A stretch of 64,000 nucleotides of DNA, from assembly GCF_002754195.1 (NCBI RefSeq), contig NZ_PEEU01000001.1, forward strand, positions 2,728,001-2,792,000, read 5' to 3'. The notes under the pieces were generated by a model. The model was given only the letters and a program-made list of their open reading frames with translations, was not told where the DNA came from and ran no database searches. The first letter of the stretch is position 1, and each line of letters starts with the position of its first letter. Below, in pieces: positions 8,556-18,317 of the stretch. Position numbers and translations under genes: made by a program. Source of the DNA: Flavobacterium sp. 9 (lineage in GTDB: Bacteria; Bacteroidota; Bacteroidia; Flavobacteriales; Flavobacteriaceae).

Positions 8556-10502
8556 TTATTTGCTGACTTTGTAAGTTTCGTTTGCTGTAATCATTTCCCA
8601 ATTATCGGTTCTAAAAGGCGACGCAGGAAATTTTTCTTTGTTGTAAAGATTGATTTCGGTATCATCGTCTGCCCAACCGTAATGAATGGCAATTGGATTT
8701 TTTACTTCGCTGCTTGAAACGATTATTTTATTGTCTTTTATTATCGCTTTCGCGGAATGAAAAACTTTGTCAGCACCAGCAATTTCGAATCCTTTCACGT
8801 TTTCTGTATTATCTGAGCTTGATAATCCTGAACCAATATTCTCGAAAGTCAGAATGATTTGGTTTCCTTTTATTTCCTGAGATTTAAAAGTTGGTCCGCT
8901 GTAAACTTGTTTTTTGCCATAAACATTATTCAGCGCGATTGCCGCCAAACGTAAACCAACATCTTTTTTATTGGTTGGATGAATGTCTTTTGCATTTCCG
9001 ATATCTGTCGTAACTGCCATTCCGGTGTTTGGTAATTTTAGTGTTTCAAGTTGTGCTTCGCGAAGTTCTGCCCAACGACTTCCTGTTTTACTATTGCCAT
9101 TGAATTCATTGAAAGTCGACAATTGTACAAAATAGAACGGAAAATTACCTTGTTTCCATTTTGTGCGCCAATCTGTAATCATCAACGGAAATGCTTTTTT
9201 ATACTGTTTTGCTCTCCAAACATTGGCTTCGCCCTGATACCATAAAACGCCTTCGATCGCATACGGAATCAACGGATTTACCATTGCATTATATAATAAT
9301 GACGGATAACTATTTGGCGATAATGATGTTTTTACAACGATAACTTTGTATTTCCATTTTCCGTCTAGCGGAATAATTTTGCTTCCTAAAGTTAATTTTA
9401 AATCTGCTGAATCTCCGTAGATTCCGCCACCGCCGCTATTGTCTACAATTCTTACAGCAATAATATTTGTACCTTCTTTTAATACATTTGCCGGAATTTC
9501 GTAAACACGTTTTGCATCCCATTGGGTGTTTTTACCAACTTCGATTCCATTGACATAAGTAATATCTTCGTCATCGATTTTGGCAAGACTTAAAGTTGCT
9601 TTGTTTTTAATATCTTCTGCTGAAAGTATTATGGTTTTTCGCATCCAAACTACTCCGTCTAAATCTCCTAAAGGTTGATTTTCCCATAAACTTGGCGTAT
9701 TTAATTCTCCCCAACTTTTATCATTAAACTCGGTTTCTTTAAAAGTAGTTTCATTGGCGGTACTTACTTCTGTTCCCTGAATTTTCTCCACTCTTTCACG
9801 CATTCTTAAAGCGTATAATTTCGAAATAGAATCCATATTCAAAGTGGGAACATCGGCAATCATTGTTTTGAAATCATCACTTTTTTGAAATGCTTCACGG
9901 CTTGTCCAAGTTTCGACACAAGTTCCGCCCCAAGATGTATTGATTATTCCAATTGGAATTTTTAATTCAGCGTATAATTTCTTGGCAAAAAAGAAACCGA
10001 CTGCTGTAAAATCACGCACGTTTTCTTTGTTGGCAACTAACCATTTTCCTGCTTTTAAATCTTCTTTAGGTAATCCGCTTAAATCTTGTGCAACGCCAAA
10101 ATGACGAATCATTGGATAATCAGCATCTGCTATTTCTTTTTCGGAATTCAAGTTTTTATACATCTGAAATTCCATGTTTGATTGTCCGCTGCAAATCCAG
10201 ACTTCGCCAACCAAAACATCTTTTATGACAATTTTATTTTTTCCGATAATAATCAGTTCAAATGGTCCACCCGCTTTTTCGGCAGAAAGTTTAAGCATCC
10301 ATTTTCCGTTTTTATCGGCTTGAACTGTTTTTATTTGTTTGTTAAAATGAAATGCTACTTTTTCATTGGCATCAGCCCAACCCCAAACCGGAATTTCTTT
10401 GTTGCGCTGTAAAACCATTCCGTCAGAAAACAACAAAGGCATTTTGACATTTGCATTTGCAATGCTACCGAATAGTAAAAAAAGAAAGATTATTTTTTTC
10501 AT
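8556..10502 (-). CDS. CE20-type (SASA) carbohydrate O-acetylesterase
   Basis: This is a 648-residue protein with a signal peptide. An N-terminal beta-sandwich (about 20-95) precedes an SGNH hydrolase core with the nucleophile Ser108 in CSGQSNME and INTSWGGTCVETW. After a large inserted jelly-roll-like domain (about 240-380), the core resumes with WYQGEANVWRA and DIHPTNK, supplying Asp and His. This split architecture fits the sialate O-acetylesterase-like CE20 family, whose characterised Xanthomonas member deacetylates xyloglucan. It is inferred to remove acetyl groups from galactosyl or other residues of acetylated xyloglucan oligosaccharides in the periplasm before the exo-glycosidases act. 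It forms a tight pair with GH43. A 29-bp inverted repeat separates it from GH5. Confidence 0.85.
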   Translation of the reverse strand: MKKIIFLFLLFGSIANANVKMPLLFSDGMVLQRNKEIPVWGWADANEKVAFHFNKQIKTVQADKNGKWMLKLSAEKAGGPFELIIIGKNKIVIKDVLVGEVWICSGQSNMEFQMYKNLNSEKEIADADYPMIRHFGVAQDLSGLPKEDLKAGKWLVANKENVRDFTAVGFFFAKKLYAELKIPIGIINTSWGGTCVETWTSREAFQKSDDFKTMIADVPTLNMDSISKLYALRMRERVEKIQGTEVSTANETTFKETEFNDKSWGELNTPSLWENQPLGDLDGVVWMRKTIILSAEDIKNKATLSLAKIDDEDITYVNGIEVGKNTQWDAKRVYEIPANVLKEGTNIIAVRIVDNSGGGGIYGDSADLKLTLGSKIIPLDGKWKYKVIVVKTSLSPNSYPSLLYNAMVNPLIPYAIEGVLWYQGEANVWRAKQYKKAFPLMITDWRTKWKQGNFPFYFVQLSTFNEFNGNSKTGSRWAELREAQLETLKLPNTGMAVTTDIGNAKDIHPTNKKDVGLRLAAIALNNVYGKKQVYSGPTFKSQEIKGNQIILTFENIGSGLSSSDNTENVKGFEIAGADKVFHSAKAIIKDNKIIVSSSEVKNPIAIHYGWADDDTEINLYNKEKFPASPFRTDNWEMITANETYKVSK

Positions 10503-10518
10503 TGTGTTTGTTGTTTAA

Positions 10519-10594
10519 ACCATATAAGTGATATAAGTTAATATAAGCATTACATGTATTTTGTACTTATATTTTCTTATATCACTTATATGGT
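10519..10594. repeat. Long inverted repeat between GH5 and CE20
   Basis: ACCATATAAGTGATATAAG (10519-10537) is repeated perfectly inverted at 10576-10594. The pairing continues inward through ATATAAG/CTTATAT, giving about 27 of 29 pairs and an 18-base loop. It fills most of the 105-base gap and would form a strong RNA hairpin between the two coding regions. Confidence 0.85.
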
Positions 10595-10607
10595 AAATGT
10601 TATTTTT

Positions 10608-12119
10608 TTACTGTAATCCTTCGATCATTGCATTTAATGCTTGTGTATCGGAAACAGTATTATTGGTTCTGTTTATGATTCCAAAACTATTGTCACCAAG
10701 GCTTCCTTCATCCCAATAAAAAGGCAATAAACCATTTGCTTTGGCTTGTTTTACGACCGTTTTTAGATAATAAGCTCTTGAATTTAAATGTAATGTTAAT
10801 GCATCTCCGGTTAAGCTTGTGCGACGAATTGCTCCAAACTCTCCTAACAAAACCGGAATTCCTTTATCGACAAATTGGGTTTTCATTAATTTAAAGTTTT
10901 TCTCTAAATCCGCTTCTTCTCCATAAGTTGGATTTCTATCAAGATCTGTTGTCGAGTGATAATTTGCGCCCCAGTAATAGAACATTTTCCCCCATGATTC
11001 GTCTTTGGTTAAACCTGCAAAATTCCACGGAGCGTAATAATGTACTTCGACCATCATACGGTTTGTTGCTGTATCTGTAGGCAAAGTGGTCATTAATTTA
11101 TTTGTTTTTTCGATATCAGTTGTTGGTCCCTGAACTACTAATGTTCTGTAGGCATTTTTACCTCCGGTCGAACGAACAGCGTCGATAAATGTTTGGTGAT
11201 ATGAAGTTAAAACTGCCATTTGTGTTGCATCTTCAACCGCTGGTTCGTTTGCACTTGCAAAAAGTAAATGCTCGTCAAAACCTCTTAAATGTGTTGCAAT
11301 TTGTTCCCAGAATGCTTTTTGTTTGGCGTTGTTTTCTACTTTTTTAGCTTCGGTAATATTGTTTTCTAACCAGCCACCGTCCCAGTGGATATTTACGACA
11401 ACATACATATTATTATCTACACAATATTGAACTACTTCTTTTACTCTGTTTAGCCAATCGGTTTTAATTTTGGCTGTAGCCGAATTTTCTAAATATTGAT
11501 TCCAAGAACACGGAATTCTAATGGCATTAAATCCACTTGCTTTAACGGCATCAATCAATGCTTTTGTAACTTTTGGATTTCCCCAAGCGGTTTCACTTCC
11601 GGTTGCTTCCATCGTATTTCCAATATTCCATCCTAGTTTTATTTTTGCCGCCAATTCTACAGCAGAACTTGACATTCCTGAATTATCCGCAGCAATTGGG
11701 TTTGTGTTATAACTTGGATACAAACCTGCAACGGGAGCTCCGCCTGCTTGCGAAACTGAAATTTGTATTGATGCAGCTTCAGGTGAACTTAGCGTTAAAG
11801 TAGCAGTCCTAGCTTCGGCAGCTGTATTCTCAGAAGCTGTTATTTTTACGATAACGGTTCCTGTAACTCCTGCTGATTGGCTTAATTGTAACCAACTTGT
11901 ATTTGAACTGGTAATTGTCCAGGCATTGACACTTGCAGCAACTTTGACAACTGCATCGCCGCCTTTGTTTACAATATCAATTTTATTAGTATCCACAGTC
12001 AGCGTTTTTCCAGCTGACTTTGTATCTTCTGTATCTTTTTCAGAACTGCAGGCCAAAAGGCTAAAAAAACACAAGCACAAAATGGTACTAAGCAGATAAT
12101 TATTTACAAAATTTTTCAT
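10608..12119 (-). CDS. GH5 (subfamily 4-like) endo-xyloglucanase with BACON domain
   Basis: This is a 503-residue lipoprotein. The lipobox LLAC puts the acylated Cys at 24, and the acidic SSEKDTEDT tail after it resembles the surface-export signal of Bacteroidota lipoproteins. A BACON beta-sandwich spans about 38-126. The GH5 (beta/alpha)8 barrel follows, with LGWNIGNTME, IRIPCSWNQY and NIHWDGGW, the acid/base Glu292 in SANEPAV and the nucleophile Glu427 in LLGEFGA. This is the BACON-GH5_4 layout of the Bacteroides ovatus xyloglucan endo-hydrolase BoGH5A. It should cut the beta-1,4-glucan backbone of xyloglucan at the cell surface, making oligosaccharides for the SusC/SusD importer. It is followed by a long hairpin and then CE20. 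Confidence 0.9.
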   Translation of the reverse strand: MKNFVNNYLLSTILCLCFFSLLACSSEKDTEDTKSAGKTLTVDTNKIDIVNKGGDAVVKVAASVNAWTITSSNTSWLQLSQSAGVTGTVIVKITASENTAAEARTATLTLSSPEAASIQISVSQAGGAPVAGLYPSYNTNPIAADNSGMSSSAVELAAKIKLGWNIGNTMEATGSETAWGNPKVTKALIDAVKASGFNAIRIPCSWNQYLENSATAKIKTDWLNRVKEVVQYCVDNNMYVVVNIHWDGGWLENNITEAKKVENNAKQKAFWEQIATHLRGFDEHLLFASANEPAVEDATQMAVLTSYHQTFIDAVRSTGGKNAYRTLVVQGPTTDIEKTNKLMTTLPTDTATNRMMVEVHYYAPWNFAGLTKDESWGKMFYYWGANYHSTTDLDRNPTYGEEADLEKNFKLMKTQFVDKGIPVLLGEFGAIRRTSLTGDALTLHLNSRAYYLKTVVKQAKANGLLPFYWDEGSLGDNSFGIINRTNNTVSDTQALNAMIEGLQ

Positions 12120-12131
12120 TTGATTTAGTTT

Positions 12132-14381
12132 TTACTTGATTGTTACTGAGATTTCTTTTTTGATATCTCTTGAAGAATTTCCTAATTTCAGCGTGTATTT
12201 TCCTGGCTCAATTGTCCATTTTTTAGCCGTTACATCGTAATACGCTAATTCTTTTACCGGAATTTTTATTGTTACTGTGTTTGAACTTCCTGCTTTTACC
12301 AATGTTTTTTGGAATCCTTTTAGTTCTTGTGCAGCACGGGTTATTTTTGAATCTGATTTTGAAGTGTACAATTGAACTACTTCTTTTCCATCAACTTTTC
12401 CTGTGTTTTTAACGTCTACAGAAACTGAAATTGTTTCGTTTTGTGCGTATGAAGCTTTATCAGATTTTGCATTGTCAAAAGCAAAAGTCGTATATGATAA
12501 TCCGTATCCAAAAGGATATAATGGTGCAATATTTTTAGTGTCAAACCAACGATATCCTATCAAAATTCCTTCGGCATAGTTTACTGTTTTTCCTCCAGGG
12601 AAACTGTTTGTTGCATGTGCAGGAGAATCCATAATATTTTTTGGCATTGTCCAAGGTAATTTTCCTGACGGATTTACTTTTCCTAAAATTACATCAGCTA
12701 AAGCGTTTCCTCCTTCTGAACCATTAAACCAACTCCAAACTAATGCCGAAGTTTTTTTACTTACTGCATCAATATCAAATGGCGCTCCGGCAATCATAAC
12801 TACAATTGTTCTTGGATTTACTGCCAATACTTTCTGAATTAATTCTTCTTGTCCAAATGGTAATTTTAAGTTTCTTCTGTCCGAAGCTTCTGTTTCATAA
12901 TCACGATTTGAACCCGCAAAAATGATCGCAACATCTGATTTTTTAGCTGCTTCTACAGCTTCTAATACTTTTGCAGGATCTAATTGATCGATTGTTACGG
13001 GACCATTTAAAGTTATATCTCCTAATTTCCCTTTGTTCTTAACATCGTAACGCTCCAAATATCCTTCGGCGTAATTGATTTTTATTGACGATGGCAATCT
13101 GTTTTTTAAACCTTCAAGTGGCGTAATTTCTCTTTTGGTTTTTACTCCTGCACCAAATCCGCCAAGAGCATTTTTCTTTGTTGCGTTGTTTCCAATTACA
13201 GCAATAGATTTTACTCCGTCTAATTTTAATGGCAATGCATTGTTTTCATTTTTCAATAAAACGATGTCTTCTGTTGCAATTTTATAGGCATCCTGATAAT
13301 GTGCTTCAGTCGAAATACTTCCTTTTACACGGTCTTTGCTTTGGCTTCCCATTGCTTTTACCTGAAATAAAGTGCGTAAAATTCTTTTTACATGTTTGTC
13401 TAATTCTGCTTCTGAAATTTCTTTGTTTTTGGCAGCAGCAATTAATTTATCGGCAAGAAAAAATTCGTTGAATGGTTTTGGAGTTCCCATTTCGATATCC
13501 AAACCACTTTCCAGAGATTTTACTGTAGAATGTACAGCAGCCCAATCTGAAACTACAACGCCTTTGAATCCCCATTCGTCACGAAGGATTTTATTTAGCA
13601 TATAATCGTTTTCACATAAATATTCGCCTCTGAACTTATTGTAAGCGCCCATAACTGCATAAGCATGCGCTTCTTTTATCGATGCTTCGAATGCCGGCAA
13701 ATAAATTTCACGAAGTGTACGTTCATCAATTTGAACGTCTACAAAATCACGATTTGTTTCCTGATTGTTGGCAGCAAAATGTTTTACGCAAGCCATAACA
13801 TCATTGTCTTGTAAACCAACAATTAATGGCACTGCAATTTTTTTATTCAAAAACGGATCTTCAGACATGTATTCATAAGTACGTCCGCCAAGTGGAGTTC
13901 TCACCATATTAATTGCCGGCGAAAGCAACATATCTTTGTCACGCGCACGTAATTCCTGACCAACGCTGTTTCCAAAAGTATAGGCCATTTCAGCATTCCA
14001 GGTTGCCGCCAAACCTCCGCCTGCCGGATAATAGGTTGCAAAATCATTGGTTAATCCTGCCGGAGCCCAATTGTCACGCGAGATTTCTTCACGAACTCCT
14101 AAAGGTCCATCTGCCATTTTTAATTCAGGGATTCCTAAACGTTTTACACCGCCGGAAGTAAACATACTATTACCGTGCAACATTCCAATTTTCTCTTCCA
14201 ATGTCATTTGAGAAACCAACTTTTCGATTTCTGCGTCGTATTCTGAACCTATTTCTTTTCCTTGATATTCTTTCTGAACTGAATTTTCAGCATCAGAAAC
14301 TGTACTTTGAGCGTCTTTTTTACAAGAAGTAAACGCTGCAAAAGCCAATGCTACTGAGAGGTATATAATTTTGTTTTTCAT
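12132..14381 (-). CDS. GH3 family beta-glucosidase (lipoprotein)
   Basis: This 749-residue protein has a lipoprotein signal (FAAFTSC, Cys20). The GH3 TIM-like domain covers about 45-380, with KMADGPLGVR, VKHFAANNQETNR and the nucleophile Asp279 in VVVSDWAAV. The alpha/beta sandwich domain (about 390-600) contains the NRDYETEASDRR loop, and a fibronectin type III-like domain ends the protein (about 650-745). Such enzymes release glucose from the non-reducing ends of cello- or xyloglucan-oligosaccharides once side chains are removed. It lies 12 bases upstream of GH5 and is surely co-transcribed with it. Family membership is certain; beta-glucosidase specificity is inferred from similarity and context. 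Confidence 0.9.
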   Translation of the reverse strand: MKNKIIYLSVALAFAAFTSCKKDAQSTVSDAENSVQKEYQGKEIGSEYDAEIEKLVSQMTLEEKIGMLHGNSMFTSGGVKRLGIPELKMADGPLGVREEISRDNWAPAGLTNDFATYYPAGGGLAATWNAEMAYTFGNSVGQELRARDKDMLLSPAINMVRTPLGGRTYEYMSEDPFLNKKIAVPLIVGLQDNDVMACVKHFAANNQETNRDFVDVQIDERTLREIYLPAFEASIKEAHAYAVMGAYNKFRGEYLCENDYMLNKILRDEWGFKGVVVSDWAAVHSTVKSLESGLDIEMGTPKPFNEFFLADKLIAAAKNKEISEAELDKHVKRILRTLFQVKAMGSQSKDRVKGSISTEAHYQDAYKIATEDIVLLKNENNALPLKLDGVKSIAVIGNNATKKNALGGFGAGVKTKREITPLEGLKNRLPSSIKINYAEGYLERYDVKNKGKLGDITLNGPVTIDQLDPAKVLEAVEAAKKSDVAIIFAGSNRDYETEASDRRNLKLPFGQEELIQKVLAVNPRTIVVMIAGAPFDIDAVSKKTSALVWSWFNGSEGGNALADVILGKVNPSGKLPWTMPKNIMDSPAHATNSFPGGKTVNYAEGILIGYRWFDTKNIAPLYPFGYGLSYTTFAFDNAKSDKASYAQNETISVSVDVKNTGKVDGKEVVQLYTSKSDSKITRAAQELKGFQKTLVKAGSSNTVTIKIPVKELAYYDVTAKKWTIEPGKYTLKLGNSSRDIKKEISVTIK

Positions 14382-14426
14382 GCTTAATAAATTTATTTTT
14401 AGTTTTTGATAGTTCTTTTTAGAGGT

Positions 14427-16007
14427 TTATTGTTTTACAAAATTGAATAAGACAACATCATTTTCATTGATTTTATAGTCTTTGCTAAAAGTTCCGTTTG
14501 CGTTAATAGTTACTTTTTCTGTTGCGATCAAATCACCGTTATTCTTTTCTTTGATACTTTTTACTTGTTCTTTTGTTAGCTGACTTGGTTTTCCCAAAGC
14601 TAAATAATCGGCGTAAGCGTCATTAATTTTATAACCGACTTTGTAGATTTCTAAATAGTACTTTCCTTTTTGTAAACCTGCAACTTCAATTTTTACAGTT
14701 CCTTTTGGTTTAGACGGTAAATCCTGAATATAATAGCTTTGATTATTTACAGAATCTCCCGGATGTGTGTTCGTAAAATCCCAAAATAACAACTGAACAT
14801 TTCCTTTTGAATTTTTAGTTGCCCAAGAAGAAGTATCTTTATTTTGAAGTTCTGTTTCACCTAATTTATTCAAAAATGAATACGAGAAATAAGCCGGTTT
14901 TTTAATTCCTTGCGTATTCAATAATCCGAAACCTCCGTGAAAAGGTGTAAATCTTGGACCTGCTTCTTCAAAAATATCGGTGAAAACCCAATACGACATT
15001 GAGTTTGCGGCGTTGCCAACTTGTTTTAATTTTTGAAGAATATAAGCTGCGGAATGATAACTATCGTGAACAGGATCTGCGGGAGTATAAGATGTGCTCC
15101 ATTCGGTATAATGCAATTCAAGATTTGGCTTAGCCGAATTTGAAATTTGTTTGCGTGAATTTATAACATCGCCACTAATACTCGATTCTTCTTTATTAAG
15201 AACGGTTCCCGATGTTCCAAATTCGTCCAGAAAACCTTGTTTTACTCCGTAAGTATGTGTAGAAATAAAATCTAACGGAACATTATTTTTAGCACAAAAA
15301 TCTATTGTTTCCGGAACCCAAGCTGCTCCGGCTGTTGCTGGTCCGCCAACTTTATACGCTGGATTTACGCTTTTTATTCCGCGAGCTGCGTATTCATATA
15401 ATTTAAAATATTCTTGCTGTGTTCCTGTCCAGAAACCCGGAGATAGATTTGGTTCGTTCCAAACTTCAAAATACCATGTTTTTACTTCTTCAGTTCCGTA
15501 ACGTTCTGTAAAATGCTGGGTTAAATTCCGAATTAAATCTTCCCATTTTTTATAATCTTTTGGCGGAGTTACATTTCCTTTCCACCAAAAAATAGTTTGA
15601 TTTCCACTTGCTAAAGCTGATGGCATAAAACCTAATTCGACAAAAGGTTTCATTTTTATGCTGATTAGAAAATCATACAAAGCATCAATATATTGGTAAT
15701 TATATTCTGGATTTCCTTTTGAATCTTCGCGATAAACCGCCATATCATCAGATAATAAACCGTGCATTCTGATGTATTTAAAATCGCATTCTTTTTTGGT
15801 CATTGCCAATTGTTGTTGCCAATCGGCGCGTAAACCTTCGTTTGCTCTTCCGGCGCCAATACATTCTTTGAACATTGTGTTTAATGCGCCTGAAGTTTTG
15901 TTATAATCTACTTTTATGATTCGATTTTCAGCATTAGTATTTTGTCCAAACAATTTGATATTGATTAGACTTAGCAAAATAAATAGTAGGATTAAATTTC
16001 TTTTCAT
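14427..16007 (-). CDS. GH39 family glycosidase (beta-xylosidase-like)
   Basis: This 526-residue protein has a signal peptide (LLFILLSLINIKLFGQ). The barrel shows the clan A signature: acid/base Glu185 in FEVWNEPNL and nucleophile Glu302 in LHYTEWSTSY, about 117 residues apart, as in GH39. The last 150 residues form a beta-rich accessory domain (KGTVKIEVAGLQKGKYYLEIYK). Characterised GH39 members are mainly beta-xylosidases, with alpha-L-iduronidases as the other large group; the WNEPN and xylosidase-like spacing favour the former. A role on xylosyl side-chain extensions or xylan-derived oligosaccharides in the periplasm is inferred. GH39 is not part of the classical Bacteroides xyloglucan loci. 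It sits 5 bases downstream of the second GH3. Confidence 0.85.
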   Translation of the reverse strand: MKRNLILLFILLSLINIKLFGQNTNAENRIIKVDYNKTSGALNTMFKECIGAGRANEGLRADWQQQLAMTKKECDFKYIRMHGLLSDDMAVYREDSKGNPEYNYQYIDALYDFLISIKMKPFVELGFMPSALASGNQTIFWWKGNVTPPKDYKKWEDLIRNLTQHFTERYGTEEVKTWYFEVWNEPNLSPGFWTGTQQEYFKLYEYAARGIKSVNPAYKVGGPATAGAAWVPETIDFCAKNNVPLDFISTHTYGVKQGFLDEFGTSGTVLNKEESSISGDVINSRKQISNSAKPNLELHYTEWSTSYTPADPVHDSYHSAAYILQKLKQVGNAANSMSYWVFTDIFEEAGPRFTPFHGGFGLLNTQGIKKPAYFSYSFLNKLGETELQNKDTSSWATKNSKGNVQLLFWDFTNTHPGDSVNNQSYYIQDLPSKPKGTVKIEVAGLQKGKYYLEIYKVGYKINDAYADYLALGKPSQLTKEQVKSIKEKNNGDLIATEKVTINANGTFSKDYKINENDVVLFNFVKQ

Positions 16008-16012
16008 GGTAA

Positions 16013-18169
16013 TTATTTCACGTTTATTTTCTTGTTCAGAAGAATATTATCTGAAGCATTTCCGATCTGAATTTCAATTGTATTATTCTCTAATTCAAAT
16101 TGTTGTTTGGCTGTATTCCAATATTCTAAATCTTTTGCTTTTAAAATTAAAGAAACGTTCTTGGTTTCTCCGGCTTTAAAGAAAACTCTCTGAAATGCTT
16201 TTAGTTCTTTTTCAGGACGTTCTACTTTTGAATTTAATTGTTTTACATACAATTGAATCACTTCGTCTCCGTCTTTATTTCCAGTATTGGTAATAGAAAC
16301 CGCGACTTTTACTTCTGCATTTTTAGTGATTGTTTCTGAATTGGTTTCAATTGAATTGTATTTGAAAGTGGTATAACTCAATCCGTGGCCAAAAGCATAT
16401 AATGGTTTTCCTTTGAAATACATATAAGTTCTGCCATTTCGAATATTATAATCTAATAATTCCGGCAAATCTGTAATTTCCTTAACCCAAGTTTGCGTCA
16501 ATCTTCCGGCTGGATTATAATCTCCAAATAAAACATCGGCTAAAGCTGTTCCTGTTTCCTGGCTATTTTGCGCCATATGTAAAATTGCGGGAACGTGTTC
16601 TTGCGTCCAGTTTATCGCATATGGAAAACTGCTAATCAAAGCAACAACAGTTTTAGGATTTGCTTGATACACCACTTTAATTAAATCTTCTTGTTCCAAA
16701 GTCAGCGATTGGCGATCGACGGCTTCTTTACCTTCACTCGGAACAGGACAATTTGCCCAACCTGCATCACAAACCGGATGGTTTCCGACAATAACAATTA
16801 CAACATCTGCTTTTTTGGCTATTTCAGCTGCTTTTCCGTCGATGTTGTTTTTAGCGTAAAGAATTTCGACATTGTCTCCCAATTTATTTTTAATTCCCTG
16901 CAAAGGTGTAATTGTATAAGGCGGAGTTCCGCTGTACCAATCCAGAAGTACTTGATCTGCGCGCGGTCCGATTACGGCAATTGTTTTTAATTTATCCTTT
17001 TGTAAAGGCAATAATCCATTCTCATTTTTAAGTAGAACAATCGATTTTTGAGTTGCTTCGAGAGCTATTTTTTTATGCGCTTCGGTTTCCCACGGATCAA
17101 TTGTGTCTTTTCCTGTTCCAATTTTCGAATATGGATTTTCATCTGAATTATCCAACATTCCAAGTTTAATCATCACTCTGTAATCACCGCGAATAACGGC
17201 ATCAATATCTTTTTCTTTTAAATATCCGTGCGAAAGCGCTCCATAAATACCTTCAGTATATTCATCCAAAAACTGATTGATTCCTGCTTTTATAGCTGCG
17301 GCAGCACCAAGAAATTGATCTGCGTAATATTTATGATCTGAAAGCAACAATCTGAATGCGCCTCCATCTGTGCAGATAATTCCGTTTTGTCCCCATTCTT
17401 TTTGGGTAATGTCTTTTAGCATCGGGTGAACCATTGCCGGAATCCCGTTTACTTTATTATATGAAGCCATATACGCACGAGAACCTCCTTCGACAACGCC
17501 CATCTGAAAAGGTAAAGAATAATATTCTCTCCAAAGCCTTTCATCAAAATCAGATGATGTATAAGTTCTGCCATCTTCATTGCTATTGGCTAGAAAATGC
17601 TTCATTAACGAAGCCGTTTGCCAATATTTTGGATTATTTCCCTGCAATCCTTTTACAAAAGCAACGGTCATTTTTCCGTTAAAAAAAGCATCTTCTCCGT
17701 AACTTTCTTCGGTACGTCCCCAACGCGGATCTCTTGCAATATCTGCATTTGGAGCACGAACGACTAATCCGCCGCGATGGTATTTCTGAAATGCATAACG
17801 CGTTTCATATCCTTCGACTTGTGCAACTTTTTGAAGTAATTCAACATCCCATGTTTCTCCCAAACCGTAAGCCTGAGGGAAAGTAGTTGTTGTAACGGGT
17901 TGTTTGTTTTTTCCGCCCCATTCTCCCGGTCCGCCAAGTGCCAAACCGTGCAATCCTTCTACATGACCTGTTCCCACAACGCCCAATCTTTTTACAGATG
18001 GATTTGTGCTTAAAGCCTGAACTTTCTCGTCAAGCGTCATCAACGATAACAAATTATCAATACGCTTTTCAGTATCTAATTTAGGATCCTGAAAAGGATA
18101 TTGCTTTTGCTGCGACAACACCAAATTGATCGACAAAATAAAAACGATATGCAGAATGAGGTTTTTCAT
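16013..18169 (-). CDS. GH3 family beta-xylosidase/glucosidase (exported)
   Basis: This 718-residue protein has a cleavable signal peptide (VFILSINLVLSQ) rather than a lipobox. Core motifs include GHVEGLHGLALGGPG, RAPNADIARDPRWGRTEESYGED, LMKHFLANSNEDGR and the nucleophile Asp268 in IICTDGGAF. The sandwich domain and a C-terminal fibronectin III-like domain follow. The RDPRWGR-EESYGED and GEW-rich N-terminal features are shared with xylan-type GH3 beta-xylosidases, so beta-xylosidase or broad beta-glucosidase/xylosidase activity is likely, in the periplasm. It differs clearly from the other GH3 in this locus, and the two probably act on different linkages. It heads the GH3-GH39 pair and is preceded by two hairpin repeats. 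Confidence 0.88.
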   Translation of the reverse strand: MKNLILHIVFILSINLVLSQQKQYPFQDPKLDTEKRIDNLLSLMTLDEKVQALSTNPSVKRLGVVGTGHVEGLHGLALGGPGEWGGKNKQPVTTTTFPQAYGLGETWDVELLQKVAQVEGYETRYAFQKYHRGGLVVRAPNADIARDPRWGRTEESYGEDAFFNGKMTVAFVKGLQGNNPKYWQTASLMKHFLANSNEDGRTYTSSDFDERLWREYYSLPFQMGVVEGGSRAYMASYNKVNGIPAMVHPMLKDITQKEWGQNGIICTDGGAFRLLLSDHKYYADQFLGAAAAIKAGINQFLDEYTEGIYGALSHGYLKEKDIDAVIRGDYRVMIKLGMLDNSDENPYSKIGTGKDTIDPWETEAHKKIALEATQKSIVLLKNENGLLPLQKDKLKTIAVIGPRADQVLLDWYSGTPPYTITPLQGIKNKLGDNVEILYAKNNIDGKAAEIAKKADVVIVIVGNHPVCDAGWANCPVPSEGKEAVDRQSLTLEQEDLIKVVYQANPKTVVALISSFPYAINWTQEHVPAILHMAQNSQETGTALADVLFGDYNPAGRLTQTWVKEITDLPELLDYNIRNGRTYMYFKGKPLYAFGHGLSYTTFKYNSIETNSETITKNAEVKVAVSITNTGNKDGDEVIQLYVKQLNSKVERPEKELKAFQRVFFKAGETKNVSLILKAKDLEYWNTAKQQFELENNTIEIQIGNASDNILLNKKINVK

Positions 18170-18194
18170 TTAAAAAAATTGTGGTTATTTAGTA

Positions 18195-18217
18195 AAGGCG
18201 CACAGCAGTGCGTCTCT
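18195..18217. repeat. GACGCACTGCTGTGCGCC-type palindrome
   Basis: AGGCGCACAGCAGTGCGTCT is one of nine copies seen in this window. It lies 25 bases upstream of the GH3 start, preceded by TTGTGGTTA, which also precedes other copies. Confidence 0.85.
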
Positions 18218-18274
18218 GTCTAAAATTTTTATAAATTCTATTTTTTAATCTAATCGTTGTGTTAAGAATATATA

Positions 18275-18306
18275 CCTAACAGTCCCGAAGCCTCGGGACT
18301 GTTAGG
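18275..18306. repeat. Palindrome CCTAACAGTCCCGA, copy 2
   Basis: It is identical over 32 bases to 6830-6861 and is followed by the same GATATC. It sits 11 bases beyond the end of GH97, so it can fold in the mRNA between GH97 and GH3. Confidence 0.85.
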
Positions 18307-18317
18307 ATATCAATCTT

